Shown piece by piece: positions 8,688-16,460 of a stretch of DNA of 64,000 nt. Position numbers and translations under genes: made by a program. Within the stretch, counting starts at the first letter, position 1. Each line of letters starts with the position of its first letter. The DNA lies in NCBI GenBank assembly GCA_902615855.1, contig CACMQN010000001.1, forward strand, positions 17,592-81,591, written 5' to 3'. The notes under the pieces were generated by a model. It had not been told where the DNA came from. It saw only the letters and a program-made list of their open reading frames with translations, and did no database searches. The stretch is from an uncultured Candidatus Actinomarina sp. GTDB lineage: Bacteria > Actinomycetota > Acidimicrobiia > Actinomarinales > Actinomarinaceae.

Positions 8688-9554
8688 ATGGAAAAAGTTG
8701 CAGTTATCGGTGGTGGACAAATGGGAAGTCAGATTGCGGCTTTATCAGCAATGTCAGGTCATGAAACAAGTATCTTTGATAGCAATAAAGAATATTTAGA
8801 TAGCAAATTAGTTTTTACCAAAGAGAATATAGAAAATTTAGTTTCTAAAGACTTGATAAAAAAAGAAAGCCTGGATAATTTTAACCAAAATCTTAAAGTT
8901 TATGATTCACTTGAAACGGTGGTAGATGATAAAACATTTGTAATTGAAGCTGTAGTTGAAAGATTTGACGTAAAAAAAGAAATTTTTTCAACGATTTCAA
9001 AAATACTCGATGAGGATGTTGTTCTTGCAACAAACAGTTCATTTATAGCTGCATCAGAAATTGCGCAACATTGTAAACATCCCGAGAGATTTATAAATAT
9101 GCACTTCTTTTACCCTCCATTAAGAATGGATCTCATTGAAATTTCATTTCCAGAATCCACTAGCAAAGAAATAGTTGATAGGACTAAAGAACTGAGCAAA
9201 TTGATGGGAAGAACAGTTGTAACTTTAAATAAAGAAACACCAGGCTTTATTGTAAACAGGATGTTAGGTGCGTTAGTTGATGAGGCCTACGAATTATATG
9301 ACGAAGGAATAGCCGACTTCAAAGATATAGACCTAGCAATTAAGAAAGGATTGAACCATCCACTAGGACCATTTGAATTGACTGATTACTCAGGCTTGGA
9401 TATTAGTTATTATTCAAAACTTAAAATTTATAATGAAACAAAAAACCCAAAAGATAAACCCAAAAAATTTCTAGAAGAAAAAGTTAAAGATGGGAAATTG
9501 GGTGTAAAAACAGGAGAAGGTTTTTACAACTATGACAAACCTTCAAAGTCTTGA
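8688..9554 (+). CDS. 3-hydroxyacyl-CoA dehydrogenase
   Basis: A 288-residue NAD(P)-dependent dehydrogenase that would oxidise 3-hydroxyacyl-CoA (for example 3-hydroxybutyryl-CoA) to the 3-keto form. The N-terminal Rossmann motif VIGGGQMGSQIAA is at 6-18. The catalytic His is in NMHFFYPP (His139), and the C-terminal dimer domain has NHPLGPFELTDYSGLD. The length is that of the short single-function HBD/FadB2 class. It is separated by 2 bases from the acyl-CoA dehydrogenase gene and supplies the step before the thiolase. Its 3' end overlaps the convergent PPOX gene by 25 bases. Confidence 0.88.
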   Translation: MEKVAVIGGGQMGSQIAALSAMSGHETSIFDSNKEYLDSKLVFTKENIENLVSKDLIKKESLDNFNQNLKVYDSLETVVDDKTFVIEAVVERFDVKKEIFSTISKILDEDVVLATNSSFIAASEIAQHCKHPERFINMHFFYPPLRMDLIEISFPESTSKEIVDRTKELSKLMGRTVVTLNKETPGFIVNRMLGALVDEAYELYDEGIADFKDIDLAIKKGLNHPLGPFELTDYSGLDISYYSKLKIYNETKNPKDKPKKFLEEKVKDGKLGVKTGEGFYNYDKPSKS

Positions 9555-9949
9555 TCTTTAAGATTAAAAAAGAATTCTCTTTCGGCTTTTATTTTTAAAA
9601 TTATTCTTTCAGATTGAATTTCAAAAGGGTATGGTTTGTTCCAATATTTTTGAGATAGATCATTAATATTTTTTAAAGCATCTTCACCTGTAATTTCACC
9701 CACTACCTCTCCTCTAATTTCCACAAATTTAAACTCATTGTCATGCTTCCAGATCATAACATTGACTCTTGGGTCATCTTTTACATTTAAATATTTTCTA
9801 CGGTGGATTTCTGTATTTATTAAAATATTTTCACCATCTGTATCAACCCACATTACGTGTGTTTGAGGGGCACCACTTTTAAAAAGCGTCGTTAAAGTTG
9901 CATAATTAGGCTCTTTTGCCATTGCAATCGTTTTTTTATCTAATCCCAT
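9530..9949 (-). CDS. PPOX-class (split-barrel) F420-dependent oxidoreductase
   Basis: A 139-residue split-barrel protein of the pyridoxamine-phosphate-oxidase superfamily. PQTHVMWVDTDGENILINT (28-46), RRKYLNVKDDPRVNVMI (50-66) and FVEIRGEVV are typical of the small actinobacterial PPOX proteins, many of which use F420 rather than FMN. F420 genes in this window (cofG, cofH) favour F420, but the cofactor and substrate are not proven by the sequence. It converges with the dehydrogenase gene (25-base overlap) and diverges from dtd with 19 bases between the start codons. Confidence 0.7.
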   Translation of the reverse strand: MGLDKKTIAMAKEPNYATLTTLFKSGAPQTHVMWVDTDGENILINTEIHRRKYLNVKDDPRVNVMIWKHDNEFKFVEIRGEVVGEITGEDALKNINDLSQKYWNKPYPFEIQSERIILKIKAEREFFFNLKDQDFEGLS

Positions 9950-9968
9950 ATAATTATCATAGAATATT

Positions 9969-10424
9969 ATGAAAGTTGTTTTGCAAAGAGTTAAATCAGC
10001 ATCAGTGAAAGTTGATAACTCTTTAATTTCAGAAATTAGCAGTGGCTATCTTCTTTTATGGTGTATTGAAAAAGGTGATACTCCAGAAGATATTGAAACT
10101 CTAACAAACAAGATTATTAATTTGAGAATATTTCCTGACGAACAAGGAAAAATGAATAAATCAATAATTGATGCTAATGGAGAAATACTTTTAGTAAGCC
10201 AATTTACATTAAGTGGAAATATTCAAAAAGGAAATAGACCATCATTTATAAATTCTCAAGATCCAGAGATTGCAAAAAAAATGATTGATGATGTTGCTGA
10301 GATATTTTCTGACCGATTAACCGTTAAACAAGGTATCTTTGGAGCTTTAATGGAAGTTTCACTTATTAACGATGGTCCTTTAACAATGTTTATTGAATCA
10401 AGAGATGGAAAAATTCAAAGTTAA
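9969..10424 (+). CDS. dtd: D-aminoacyl-tRNA deacylase
   Basis: A 151-residue cytosolic editing enzyme that hydrolyses D-amino acids (and glycine from tRNA-Ala) off mischarged tRNAs. The start MKVVLQRVKSASVKVD, the catalytic-region motif LLVSQFTL (75-82) and the cross-subunit motif NDGPLT near the C-terminus identify Dtd. GIFGALM replaces the usual GxFGAxM. Length equals the usual ~145-150 residues. It is monocistronic, and its last 4 bases overlap the end of the convergent Rad52-like gene. Confidence 0.93.
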   Translation: MKVVLQRVKSASVKVDNSLISEISSGYLLLWCIEKGDTPEDIETLTNKIINLRIFPDEQGKMNKSIIDANGEILLVSQFTLSGNIQKGNRPSFINSQDPEIAKKMIDDVAEIFSDRLTVKQGIFGALMEVSLINDGPLTMFIESRDGKIQS

Positions 10425-10849
10425 GCAGATTGTAACTTTATATTTTTCTTTCCTTCAGCTTCACTAAGTTTTTTATCCAAATAATATTCTTCACCAGCCC
10501 AAAGATGTAATCCAAGACCAACTTTCATAGCACATCTTTTGAATGCATCTGATTCAGCATGCTTAGCATTCATGCCGTCACTTCCTTGATCGTGTTCAAC
10601 ATCTCCAATTGATGTTATGGTTACTGATTTGCCATCAATTTGTGTTGTTAGTTTGCCAAAGCAACCAACTACTTTTCCACTATTATCTTGTCTAATTAAT
10701 TGAACAACTTCCCAATTAAAAGGACCACATACCTCTAAAAGTCTTTGAGTAATGACAGAATGAGGAATATAGTTTCCAAATTTACCTTTTGGAGCGGGCT
10801 TAATCCACTCATCTGGAAATTGTCTTGATAGTTCATATAATTGATTCAT
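10421..10849 (-). CDS. Rad52/Rad22-like single-strand annealing protein
   Basis: A 142-residue protein resembling the conserved core of the Rad52/Rad22 annealing family. Evidence is the C-terminal half: SIGDVEHDQGSDGMNAKHA followed by ESDAFKRCAMKVGLGLHLW, which matches the E/T-DALKRA-(A)-x-x-G-x-x-LG pattern of that fold. The N-terminal part with PKGKFGNYIPHSVITQRL is also consistent. Such proteins anneal complementary single strands and are commonest in phages and some actinobacteria. It directly follows an unknown 186-residue gene (one-base overlap), suggesting the two proteins work together. The basic tail (KKLSEAEGKKNIK) could bind DNA. Confidence 0.6.
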   Translation of the reverse strand: MNQLYELSRQFPDEWIKPAPKGKFGNYIPHSVITQRLLEVCGPFNWEVVQLIRQDNSGKVVGCFGKLTTQIDGKSVTITSIGDVEHDQGSDGMNAKHAESDAFKRCAMKVGLGLHLWAGEEYYLDKKLSEAEGKKNIKLQSA

Positions 10850-11409
10850 TATTTCCTTTCTTTATGACCTAGCTCTTTTGCCCACTTTGGGGCTGTACTG
10901 TTGTTTGTATTTATACTTTTTAAGTCAGCTTTTTCTTTCCATTCTTTATATAAAAAAGTATCACGAATCATTTCGGGATTAATATTCTTAGAATTTGAAA
11001 AAGCATCAAGACCCTTTAGTTTAGGAACAAAGGTTTGTCCAAGTATTGCAAGTAGAGATTCAACTAGCTCTTCATTGTTATCTGATTTTTCAATAATCCA
11101 CTCAATAAATTTTCTTAAATCTTGAACTTTCCAACTATAAGATTTGTTAAATATAAATACTTCATCACCAAGCCTTACAGGTCCGTTTTCTTCGACATTT
11201 TTTGCAATATTTTGATCATTAAAAGACTTAATATTTGTACTTGCTTTTTTTACAGTTGAACTAGTATTTCTAGCTATCCAAAGGAACTCAATATCTTTTG
11301 TTTTGGAAAGTTCCTCGCCATATTCAGTAACAGTAATATCAAAGTCATCACCATCCTGATATGTTATCTCTTTTGTTAAAGATAATATTTCATCTAAATT
11401 ATTACTCAT
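10849..11409 (-). CDS. Conserved-looking protein of unknown function, partner of Rad52-like gene
   Basis: A 186-residue soluble protein that I do not recognise. It is mixed alpha/beta in appearance, acidic at the N-terminus and basic at the C-terminus (ELGHKERK). There are no membrane segments and no clear catalytic motif. The start was set at the ATG at 11407-11409, because TAGGAGTACATATG places a strong Shine-Dalgarno 5 bases upstream. A longer in-frame version starting further upstream would have no such site. It shares one base with the downstream Rad52-like gene, so a role in recombination or DNA end handling is the best contextual guess. Confidence 0.6.
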   Translation of the reverse strand: MSNNLDEILSLTKEITYQDGDDFDITVTEYGEELSKTKDIEFLWIARNTSSTVKKASTNIKSFNDQNIAKNVEENGPVRLGDEVFIFNKSYSWKVQDLRKFIEWIIEKSDNNEELVESLLAILGQTFVPKLKGLDAFSNSKNINPEMIRDTFLYKEWKEKADLKSINTNNSTAPKWAKELGHKERK

Positions 11410-11422
11410 ATGTACTCCTAAA

Positions 11423-11539
11423 CTAAGCGGCTTTTCTATAGTCTTCATGACATCTACAGTTGTCACTATGTTGGTAGCAAACAATCACTGCTTCCAACCC
11501 GCATGATTTAAGAATATCTTCAATTTTGTTATTTTTCAT
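11423..11539 (-). CDS. Possible 38-residue cysteine-rich peptide
   Basis: A short open frame (ATG at 11537-11539, TAG at 11423-11425) encodes 38 residues with four cysteines and two histidines packed as C-x7-C-x6-C-x-C-H (Cys13, Cys21, Cys28, Cys30). It lies 13 bases upstream of the unknown 186-residue gene on the same strand, in an otherwise gene-free 213-base gap. The Cys/His spacing could bind a metal. There is no clear Shine-Dalgarno, so expression is uncertain and it could be a chance frame. Confidence 0.33.
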   Translation of the reverse strand: MKNNKIEDILKSCGLEAVIVCYQHSDNCRCHEDYRKAA

Positions 11540-11622
11540 AAAAGAAATAATAGAAAACGGATACGACAAAAAATATAAAAAAACATACAACAAGTAATTT
11601 TTTAGAATAAGATAGCCATGTA

Positions 11623-12885
11623 ATGAGTAATTCAGACCTTTTTGAGTCAAACATGTATAAAGAGGTCATTAAGCAATATGATGAAGTAACTGAATTCATT
11701 AATCTTGATTCGAATATTAGAGAAAGATTAAAACTCCCTCAAAGAGCACTAACGGTGACATTTCCATTCAGAAGAGATGAGTATGATGAGGTAGAAACTG
11801 TAATTGGATACCGAGTACAACACGTCTTATCAATGGGACCAACTAAAGGAGGTATCAGATATGCTTCGAATGTAAATTTAGGAGAAGTTACAGCACTAGC
11901 AATTTTGATGTCATGGAAGTCCGCAATTGTTGGATTACCATACGGTGGAGCAAAGGGTGGTGTTGCAATTGATCCAACCCCTCTTTCAAAACAAGAGAAA
12001 CAAAGGGTTACAAGAAGATACACAGCTGAGTTGTTGCCAGTAATTGGTGTTGACAAGGACATCCCAGGTCCAGATCTTGGAACAGATGAACAAACTATGG
12101 CATGGATCATGGATACCTACAGTAATTTCGTTGGCTCACCACAACCAGGAATTGTAACTGGTAAACCAGCTTCACTTGGAGGCTCTATCACAAGAAGAGA
12201 AGCAACCGGTAGAGGAGTTGTAGCTATTGCAAATGCTGCTTTAGATAAATTAAATTTAAAATATGAAAACTCAACAGTTGTTATCCAGGGATTTGGAAAT
12301 GTTGGGCGGTATGCGGCTCTTGACTCGTATGAAAGAGGAGCAAAAGTAATTGCTGTAAATGATTTAGGTGGTGCTATTTATAATAAGAATGGAATTAATA
12401 TTCCTGAACTCTTTAAGCACATAGCTAAAAACAAATCTGTAAAAGATTTTGATGGTGCAGATAATTTTGACGATGAAATATTGGAAATTGAATGTGATAT
12501 TTTAATTCCTGCTGCTGTTGGAGGTGTTATCAAATCAAATAACGCAGACAATATCAAAGCAAAAATTATTGTTGAGGGAGCAAATTCACCAACAACCCTT
12601 AATGCAGATAAAATATTAAGAGACAATGGAGTTTTACTAATACCTGATATTCTTGCAAATGCAGGCGGTGTTACTGCCAGTTATTTTGAATGGGTCCAAA
12701 ATACACAGAACTATTTATGGAAAGAAAAAGAATTACACGATCGATTGATCGATGTTCTGACCTCAGCCTTTGAAGAGGTATGGATTATTTCCGAAAAGAA
12801 TAAAGTTGACTTAAGAACAGCTGCTTTAATTAAAGGAATTAAAAAAGTGGCTGCTGCAAAATTAACTAGAGGATTATTTCCGTAA
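11623..12885 (+). CDS. gdhA: Glutamate dehydrogenase (Glu/Leu/Phe/Val family)
   Basis: A 420-residue oxidoreductase interconverting glutamate and 2-oxoglutarate plus ammonia. Substrate-binding and catalytic residues are visible: Lys75 in GPTKGGIRY, Lys99 in MSWKSA, catalytic Lys111 in PYGGAKGGV and Asp151 in PGPDLGTDE. The nucleotide-binding domain has VVIQGFGNVGRYAA. The ~420-residue hexameric type is often NAD-linked, but cofactor choice cannot be fixed here. A TAAGAT -10-like element at 11608-11613 ends 9 bases before the ATG and there is no Shine-Dalgarno, so a leaderless message is possible. It could supply 2-oxoglutarate or glutamate to the GABA aminotransferase nearby. Confidence 0.92.
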   Translation: MSNSDLFESNMYKEVIKQYDEVTEFINLDSNIRERLKLPQRALTVTFPFRRDEYDEVETVIGYRVQHVLSMGPTKGGIRYASNVNLGEVTALAILMSWKSAIVGLPYGGAKGGVAIDPTPLSKQEKQRVTRRYTAELLPVIGVDKDIPGPDLGTDEQTMAWIMDTYSNFVGSPQPGIVTGKPASLGGSITRREATGRGVVAIANAALDKLNLKYENSTVVIQGFGNVGRYAALDSYERGAKVIAVNDLGGAIYNKNGINIPELFKHIAKNKSVKDFDGADNFDDEILEIECDILIPAAVGGVIKSNNADNIKAKIIVEGANSPTTLNADKILRDNGVLLIPDILANAGGVTASYFEWVQNTQNYLWKEKELHDRLIDVLTSAFEEVWIISEKNKVDLRTAALIKGIKKVAAAKLTRGLFP

Positions 12886-13845
12886 AAATTCTTCTATATC
12901 TTTAACTATTTTATTTTTTGTAATATTCAATTCTTCCAAATTTTTATTGATTTCATCTAGATTTGTATTTTTCAACGGACTGTTATCAGGAAGATTATCT
13001 AAACCTCCAACTAAATTTATAGCTTCTAATGTTTCATTAATTTCATCTATTTTTTCATTGCAATTTTCCAGCTCAACTGTACTTGGTGCGTTTTTATTAA
13101 ACTCTGGGCAAATTGGCTTGTAGTAACACCAATCACATAATGTATTTTTGATTGTTGGAAAATTGTTACTTTCAAATGCAGCTTTAATATTATTCCATAT
13201 CTCTAAAATCTCTTTTTCAGCATTCCTTAGCATTTCTTCATCTACTTTCATTGTGTGAATTGTTGAGTTTTGTAAATAAATTAATTTTAATTCAGCTGGT
13301 GTTTCACCAATTTCGTTTTTGATCAATAATGCATACAACTTTAATGCAAAAAATCTTGGTTCTTTGTATTTAGCATTTGGAGCTTTTCCTGATTTGTAAT
13401 CTACAATAATTAATTCACCTTTATCATTTCTATCCATCCGGTCCAATATTCCACGTAAATTTAAATCCTCTATAGAGCCTCTAACCCATCTTTCTCTTTC
13501 TAAAGGATCAAATAACGCAGGATTTTCAAGAGTTAAGTAATTAGAAAGAAGCTTTAACCCATCCAATCCCCATTCCCTTTCTTCAGATTGATCATTAAAA
13601 AGGTGAACATGTTCATCACTTGCTCGTACATCTGTCCATACTTTCCTGAATAAGTTATGAAGATTTTCTAGATTTCTTTCTTCTTTAGGTAAATCAAATA
13701 TTTTTTCTAGAGCTTCGTGTACAGTTGTTCCTTTGGCTTGTACTTCATTAGTTGGCTCTTTAATTTTGTCAATATTCGCAAACTTAAATTGTTTAGGGCA
13801 GGTTTTAAACTGAGATGCTCTTGATGGTGACAAATTTTTAATCAT
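12874..13845 (-). CDS. RecB-family / Cas4-like PD-(D/E)XK nuclease with Fe-S cysteines
   Basis: A 323-residue nuclease-fold protein. The N-terminal LSPSRASQFKTCPKQFKF has a cysteine at 16, and GTTVHEALEKIF supplies the conserved His43. The core IVDYKSGKAP gives the D-x-K of the PD-(D/E)XK site. The C-terminal LCDWCYYKPICPEF adds three cysteines, which with Cys16 form the 4Fe-4S arrangement of AddB/Cas4-like exonucleases. Stand-alone proteins of this type are common in Actinomycetota. A charged helical region follows from about residue 265. It converges on gdhA with a 12-base overlap. Its activity is probably processing of DNA ends. No CRISPR array is nearby, so a Cas role is unlikely. Confidence 0.82.
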   Translation of the reverse strand: MIKNLSPSRASQFKTCPKQFKFANIDKIKEPTNEVQAKGTTVHEALEKIFDLPKEERNLENLHNLFRKVWTDVRASDEHVHLFNDQSEEREWGLDGLKLLSNYLTLENPALFDPLERERWVRGSIEDLNLRGILDRMDRNDKGELIIVDYKSGKAPNAKYKEPRFFALKLYALLIKNEIGETPAELKLIYLQNSTIHTMKVDEEMLRNAEKEILEIWNNIKAAFESNNFPTIKNTLCDWCYYKPICPEFNKNAPSTVELENCNEKIDEINETLEAINLVGGLDNLPDNSPLKNTNLDEINKNLEELNITKNKIVKDIEEFLRK

Positions 13846-13897
13846 ATTTAAATCTTAACTATTTAATGTTTATTTTATTGTCAAGTAGTCTTTGTCT

Positions 13898-14014
13898 GTG
13901 GATAAGTTTTTAAAAATTTTACAAATACTTGGAGTTCTGTCATTTATCTTGTACTTCATTGTTGCTATTTTATACAATTCTGCCAGCTGGTATAACTACA
14001 TATTTGGTGGTTAA
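13898..14014 (+). CDS. Possible 38-residue single-span membrane peptide
   Basis: In the 216-base gap between the nuclease gene and ino1, a frame beginning GTG (13898) or TTG (13892) and ending TAA (14012-14014) encodes a short basic N-terminus (VDKFLKIL), about 20 hydrophobic residues, and an aromatic tail (SWYNYIFGG). This is a credible one-pass membrane peptide. No Shine-Dalgarno was seen and the function is unknown. An in-frame TAG at 13886-13888 limits any longer start. Confidence 0.4.
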   Translation: MDKFLKILQILGVLSFILYFIVAILYNSASWYNYIFGG

Positions 14015-14061
14015 ATATAGATGTTATTTTTGTTATATCCCATATCAGTTAAAGTAATTTC

Positions 14062-15135
14062 ATGGCCGATTCAAAAATAAATGTTGCAATTTTAGGTGTA
14101 GGTAACTGTGCCAGCTCTTTTGTACAGGGACTTGAATATTATAAAAGTGAACAAGATGAAAATGGTTTAATTTCAGATGTAATTGGTGGCTATCGTGTTT
14201 CAGATATAGAAGTTGTTTGTGCATTTGACATAAATAAATCAAAAGTAGGAAAAGACTTATCGGAAGCAATATTTGAAGAACCAAACAATACTATAAAGTT
14301 CGCCGAAGTACCTAATTTAGGTGTAAACGTAAAACCAGGAAAAGTTCTTGATGGTATAGGTAAATTTGTAGAAGACATTATTGACCCCACTGAAGATTCA
14401 GAAAATGTCATTAAAGATTTAAAAGAATCTGGTGCGGAAATATTAATAAATTTACTTCCGGTCGGTTCTGATGAGGCAGTCAAATTTTATGCTGATTGTG
14501 CGATTGCTGCAAATGTTGGATTTATAAATTGTATCCCTGTTTTTATTGCTCGAGATGATGAATGGTATAAAAAGTTTAAAGACAATAATGTCCCTCTTAT
14601 TGGAGACGACATTAAAAGCCAAGTCGGTGCAACAATTGTTCATAGAGTTTTAGCTCAATTATTTTCTGATAGGGGAGTTAATTTAAAAAGATCTTATCAG
14701 TTGAATGTGGGTGGAAATATGGATTTTCTTAATATGCTTGAAGAGGATCGTCTTGAAACAAAAAGAACAAGTAAAACATCTTCAGTTACATCTGTTGCAA
14801 ACAAAGGTAAAGGAATGGATCCAAAAAATGTTAGAATCGGTCCATCAGATTATGTCGAATGGCTTGAAGATAGAAAAAAAGCATTTATTCGGTTAGAAGG
14901 AGAATCATTTGGAGGAGTGCCTCTTAATATAGAAGTTCAGTTAGAAGTATGGGATTCACCAAACAGTGCAGGTGTAGTAATTGATGCTGTTAGATATATG
15001 AAATTTTTCAAAGATGCAGATGACTTAGAATCTCTTGATTTAGTATCAGCTTGGTTAATGAAGGCTCCTGCTAAAGCTGCAAAAGATTCTGATACTTTGC
15101 AAAAGTTACATGAACTTACACATCAAGAAGATTAA
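14062..15135 (+). CDS. ino1: myo-Inositol-1-phosphate synthase
   Basis: A 357-residue NAD-dependent enzyme converting glucose 6-phosphate to myo-inositol 1-phosphate, the entry to phosphatidylinositol lipids and, in many actinobacteria, mycothiol. The N-terminal NAD-binding motif is VAILGVGNCASSFVQG (8-23). The catalytic region includes LIGDDIKSQVGAT with the conserved Lys, followed by QLNVGGNMDFLNM. EVQLEVWDSPNSAGVV is typical of the C-terminal domain. The length matches the shorter bacterial/archaeal type. It is preceded by an AT-rich gap with a possible small membrane peptide, and converges on the gabT-like gene with a 4-base overlap. Confidence 0.93.
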   Translation: MADSKINVAILGVGNCASSFVQGLEYYKSEQDENGLISDVIGGYRVSDIEVVCAFDINKSKVGKDLSEAIFEEPNNTIKFAEVPNLGVNVKPGKVLDGIGKFVEDIIDPTEDSENVIKDLKESGAEILINLLPVGSDEAVKFYADCAIAANVGFINCIPVFIARDDEWYKKFKDNNVPLIGDDIKSQVGATIVHRVLAQLFSDRGVNLKRSYQLNVGGNMDFLNMLEEDRLETKRTSKTSSVTSVANKGKGMDPKNVRIGPSDYVEWLEDRKKAFIRLEGESFGGVPLNIEVQLEVWDSPNSAGVVIDAVRYMKFFKDADDLESLDLVSAWLMKAPAKAAKDSDTLQKLHELTHQED

Positions 15136-16436
15136 ATTTTCTCCAAAGCGTTATTAAACATTTCCATTGCTTCTCTTACTTGATTTAATGGTGTAGTTAA
15201 AGGACCCATAAACCTTATAACGTTTCCTTCTTTTCCACAGTTCACAAGTAGCAGGCCGTTCTTTTTTGAATTACTTATAATTTTCGTCGCCAATTCTTTA
15301 GATGCTGTTTTGTCTTCTTTATTTTCGACAATTTCTACACCCTTCATTATTCCATAACCCCTGACATCTCCAACAAACTCAAAATTTTCTTTCATGGTTT
15401 CAAGAGATTTCTCCATTATTAATTCTTGCTTATTTACTTTTTGTAGGAGATTGTCTTTATCAAAAACATCCAGTACTCCAAGAGCAGCAGCGCATGAAAT
15501 AGGTGAAGCGCCAAATGTACTACCAATTCCCGCATCATGAACAGAGTCCATAATTTTAGATTTGCCAACAACAGCTGCAAGGGGAAAGCCCCCACCAATA
15601 CCTTTAGCTAAAGTAACCATATCAGGCTCAACATTTACTTTTGTTGCACCAAACATTTCACCAGTTCTTCCAAATCCTGTTTGAACTTCATCAAAAATTA
15701 ACAAAATGTTGTGTTTTTTGGTTATCTCTCTGAGTTTTTTAAGAAATCCATTAGACGCAGGTATGTATCCTCCTTCACCTAATTGAATTTCAACGACTAT
15801 TGCAGCAATATCATTAGGGTCAATTTTTTTTGAAATTAAGTTTTGAAGTTGTTTTATAACTTTATCATCAGATATACCTCTGTAATCATATGGAAAATCA
15901 ATATGGCTTATAAATTTTGGAAAAGGTCCAAATCCTTCTTTATATGGTTTTTCTTTGCCTGTTAAACCCATAGCCAAGTAAGTTCTTCCATGAAACCCGC
16001 CTTTGAATGCAATTATTTTTTCTCTTCCGGTTGCATACCTTGCTATTTTTATTGCATTTTCTACCGCTTCAGCTCCACTATTTACAAGGAAGGTTTTCGT
16101 TTTTTGATTTATTGGATATCTTTTATTTATTTGGTCACATAGTTCAACGGCATTTTCATGTGGTGCAAATGCAAAGCATGAATGTGAGTAGTCATTTAAT
16201 TGTTTTTTAACTCTTCTCACAACTCTTGGGTTTAAATGTCCAGTATTAAGGACGGCATATCCGCCTACAAAATCTAGGTAACGGTTATTATTTTTATCCC
16301 AAATTTCAGCATTTTTACCTTTAGCTATAAATGAATCCATTGTTGGATACCATGCTGAAGGAACATTTTTTTTAATTGAACTCATATTCTGGGAAGGCAT
16401 AGATTTTACTGTAACTGAAATAGGATAAATACTCAA
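15132..16436 (-). CDS. gabT: Class III aminotransferase, likely 4-aminobutyrate aminotransferase
   Basis: A PLP enzyme of 434 residues from a TTG at 16434-16436. ATGs at codons 13 and 18 are also possible starts, and no Shine-Dalgarno decides. Class III motifs are clear: NSGAEAVENAIKIAR (119-133), FKGGFHGRT, IFDEVQTGFGRTGEMFG with PLP-binding Asp249, and LAKGIGGGFPLAA with the Schiff-base Lys278. FKGGFHGRTYLAMGLTGK strongly resembles GabT. It would convert GABA to succinate semialdehyde, which can feed the 4-hydroxybutyryl-CoA genes at 3-8 kb. Acetylornithine or other omega-amino substrates remain possible. Confidence 0.75.
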   Translation of the reverse strand: MSIYPISVTVKSMPSQNMSSIKKNVPSAWYPTMDSFIAKGKNAEIWDKNNNRYLDFVGGYAVLNTGHLNPRVVRRVKKQLNDYSHSCFAFAPHENAVELCDQINKRYPINQKTKTFLVNSGAEAVENAIKIARYATGREKIIAFKGGFHGRTYLAMGLTGKEKPYKEGFGPFPKFISHIDFPYDYRGISDDKVIKQLQNLISKKIDPNDIAAIVVEIQLGEGGYIPASNGFLKKLREITKKHNILLIFDEVQTGFGRTGEMFGATKVNVEPDMVTLAKGIGGGFPLAAVVGKSKIMDSVHDAGIGSTFGASPISCAAALGVLDVFDKDNLLQKVNKQELIMEKSLETMKENFEFVGDVRGYGIMKGVEIVENKEDKTASKELATKIISNSKKNGLLLVNCGKEGNVIRFMGPLTTPLNQVREAMEMFNNALEKI

Positions 16437-16460
16437 TTTAATAGCTATTAAAATGATTTA

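Noticed and set aside
11739..12110. A 123-codon open frame on the minus strand inside gdhA
   Set aside because: It lies wholly opposite the catalytic core of gdhA. Its translation is Ser/Pro/Thr-rich with no domain signature and it has no Shine-Dalgarno.
12874..13845. Cas4-like nuclease as a sign of a CRISPR system
   Set aside because: No repeat-spacer array and no cas1/cas2 genes are in the window. Stand-alone RecB/Cas4-like nucleases are common in actinobacteria.
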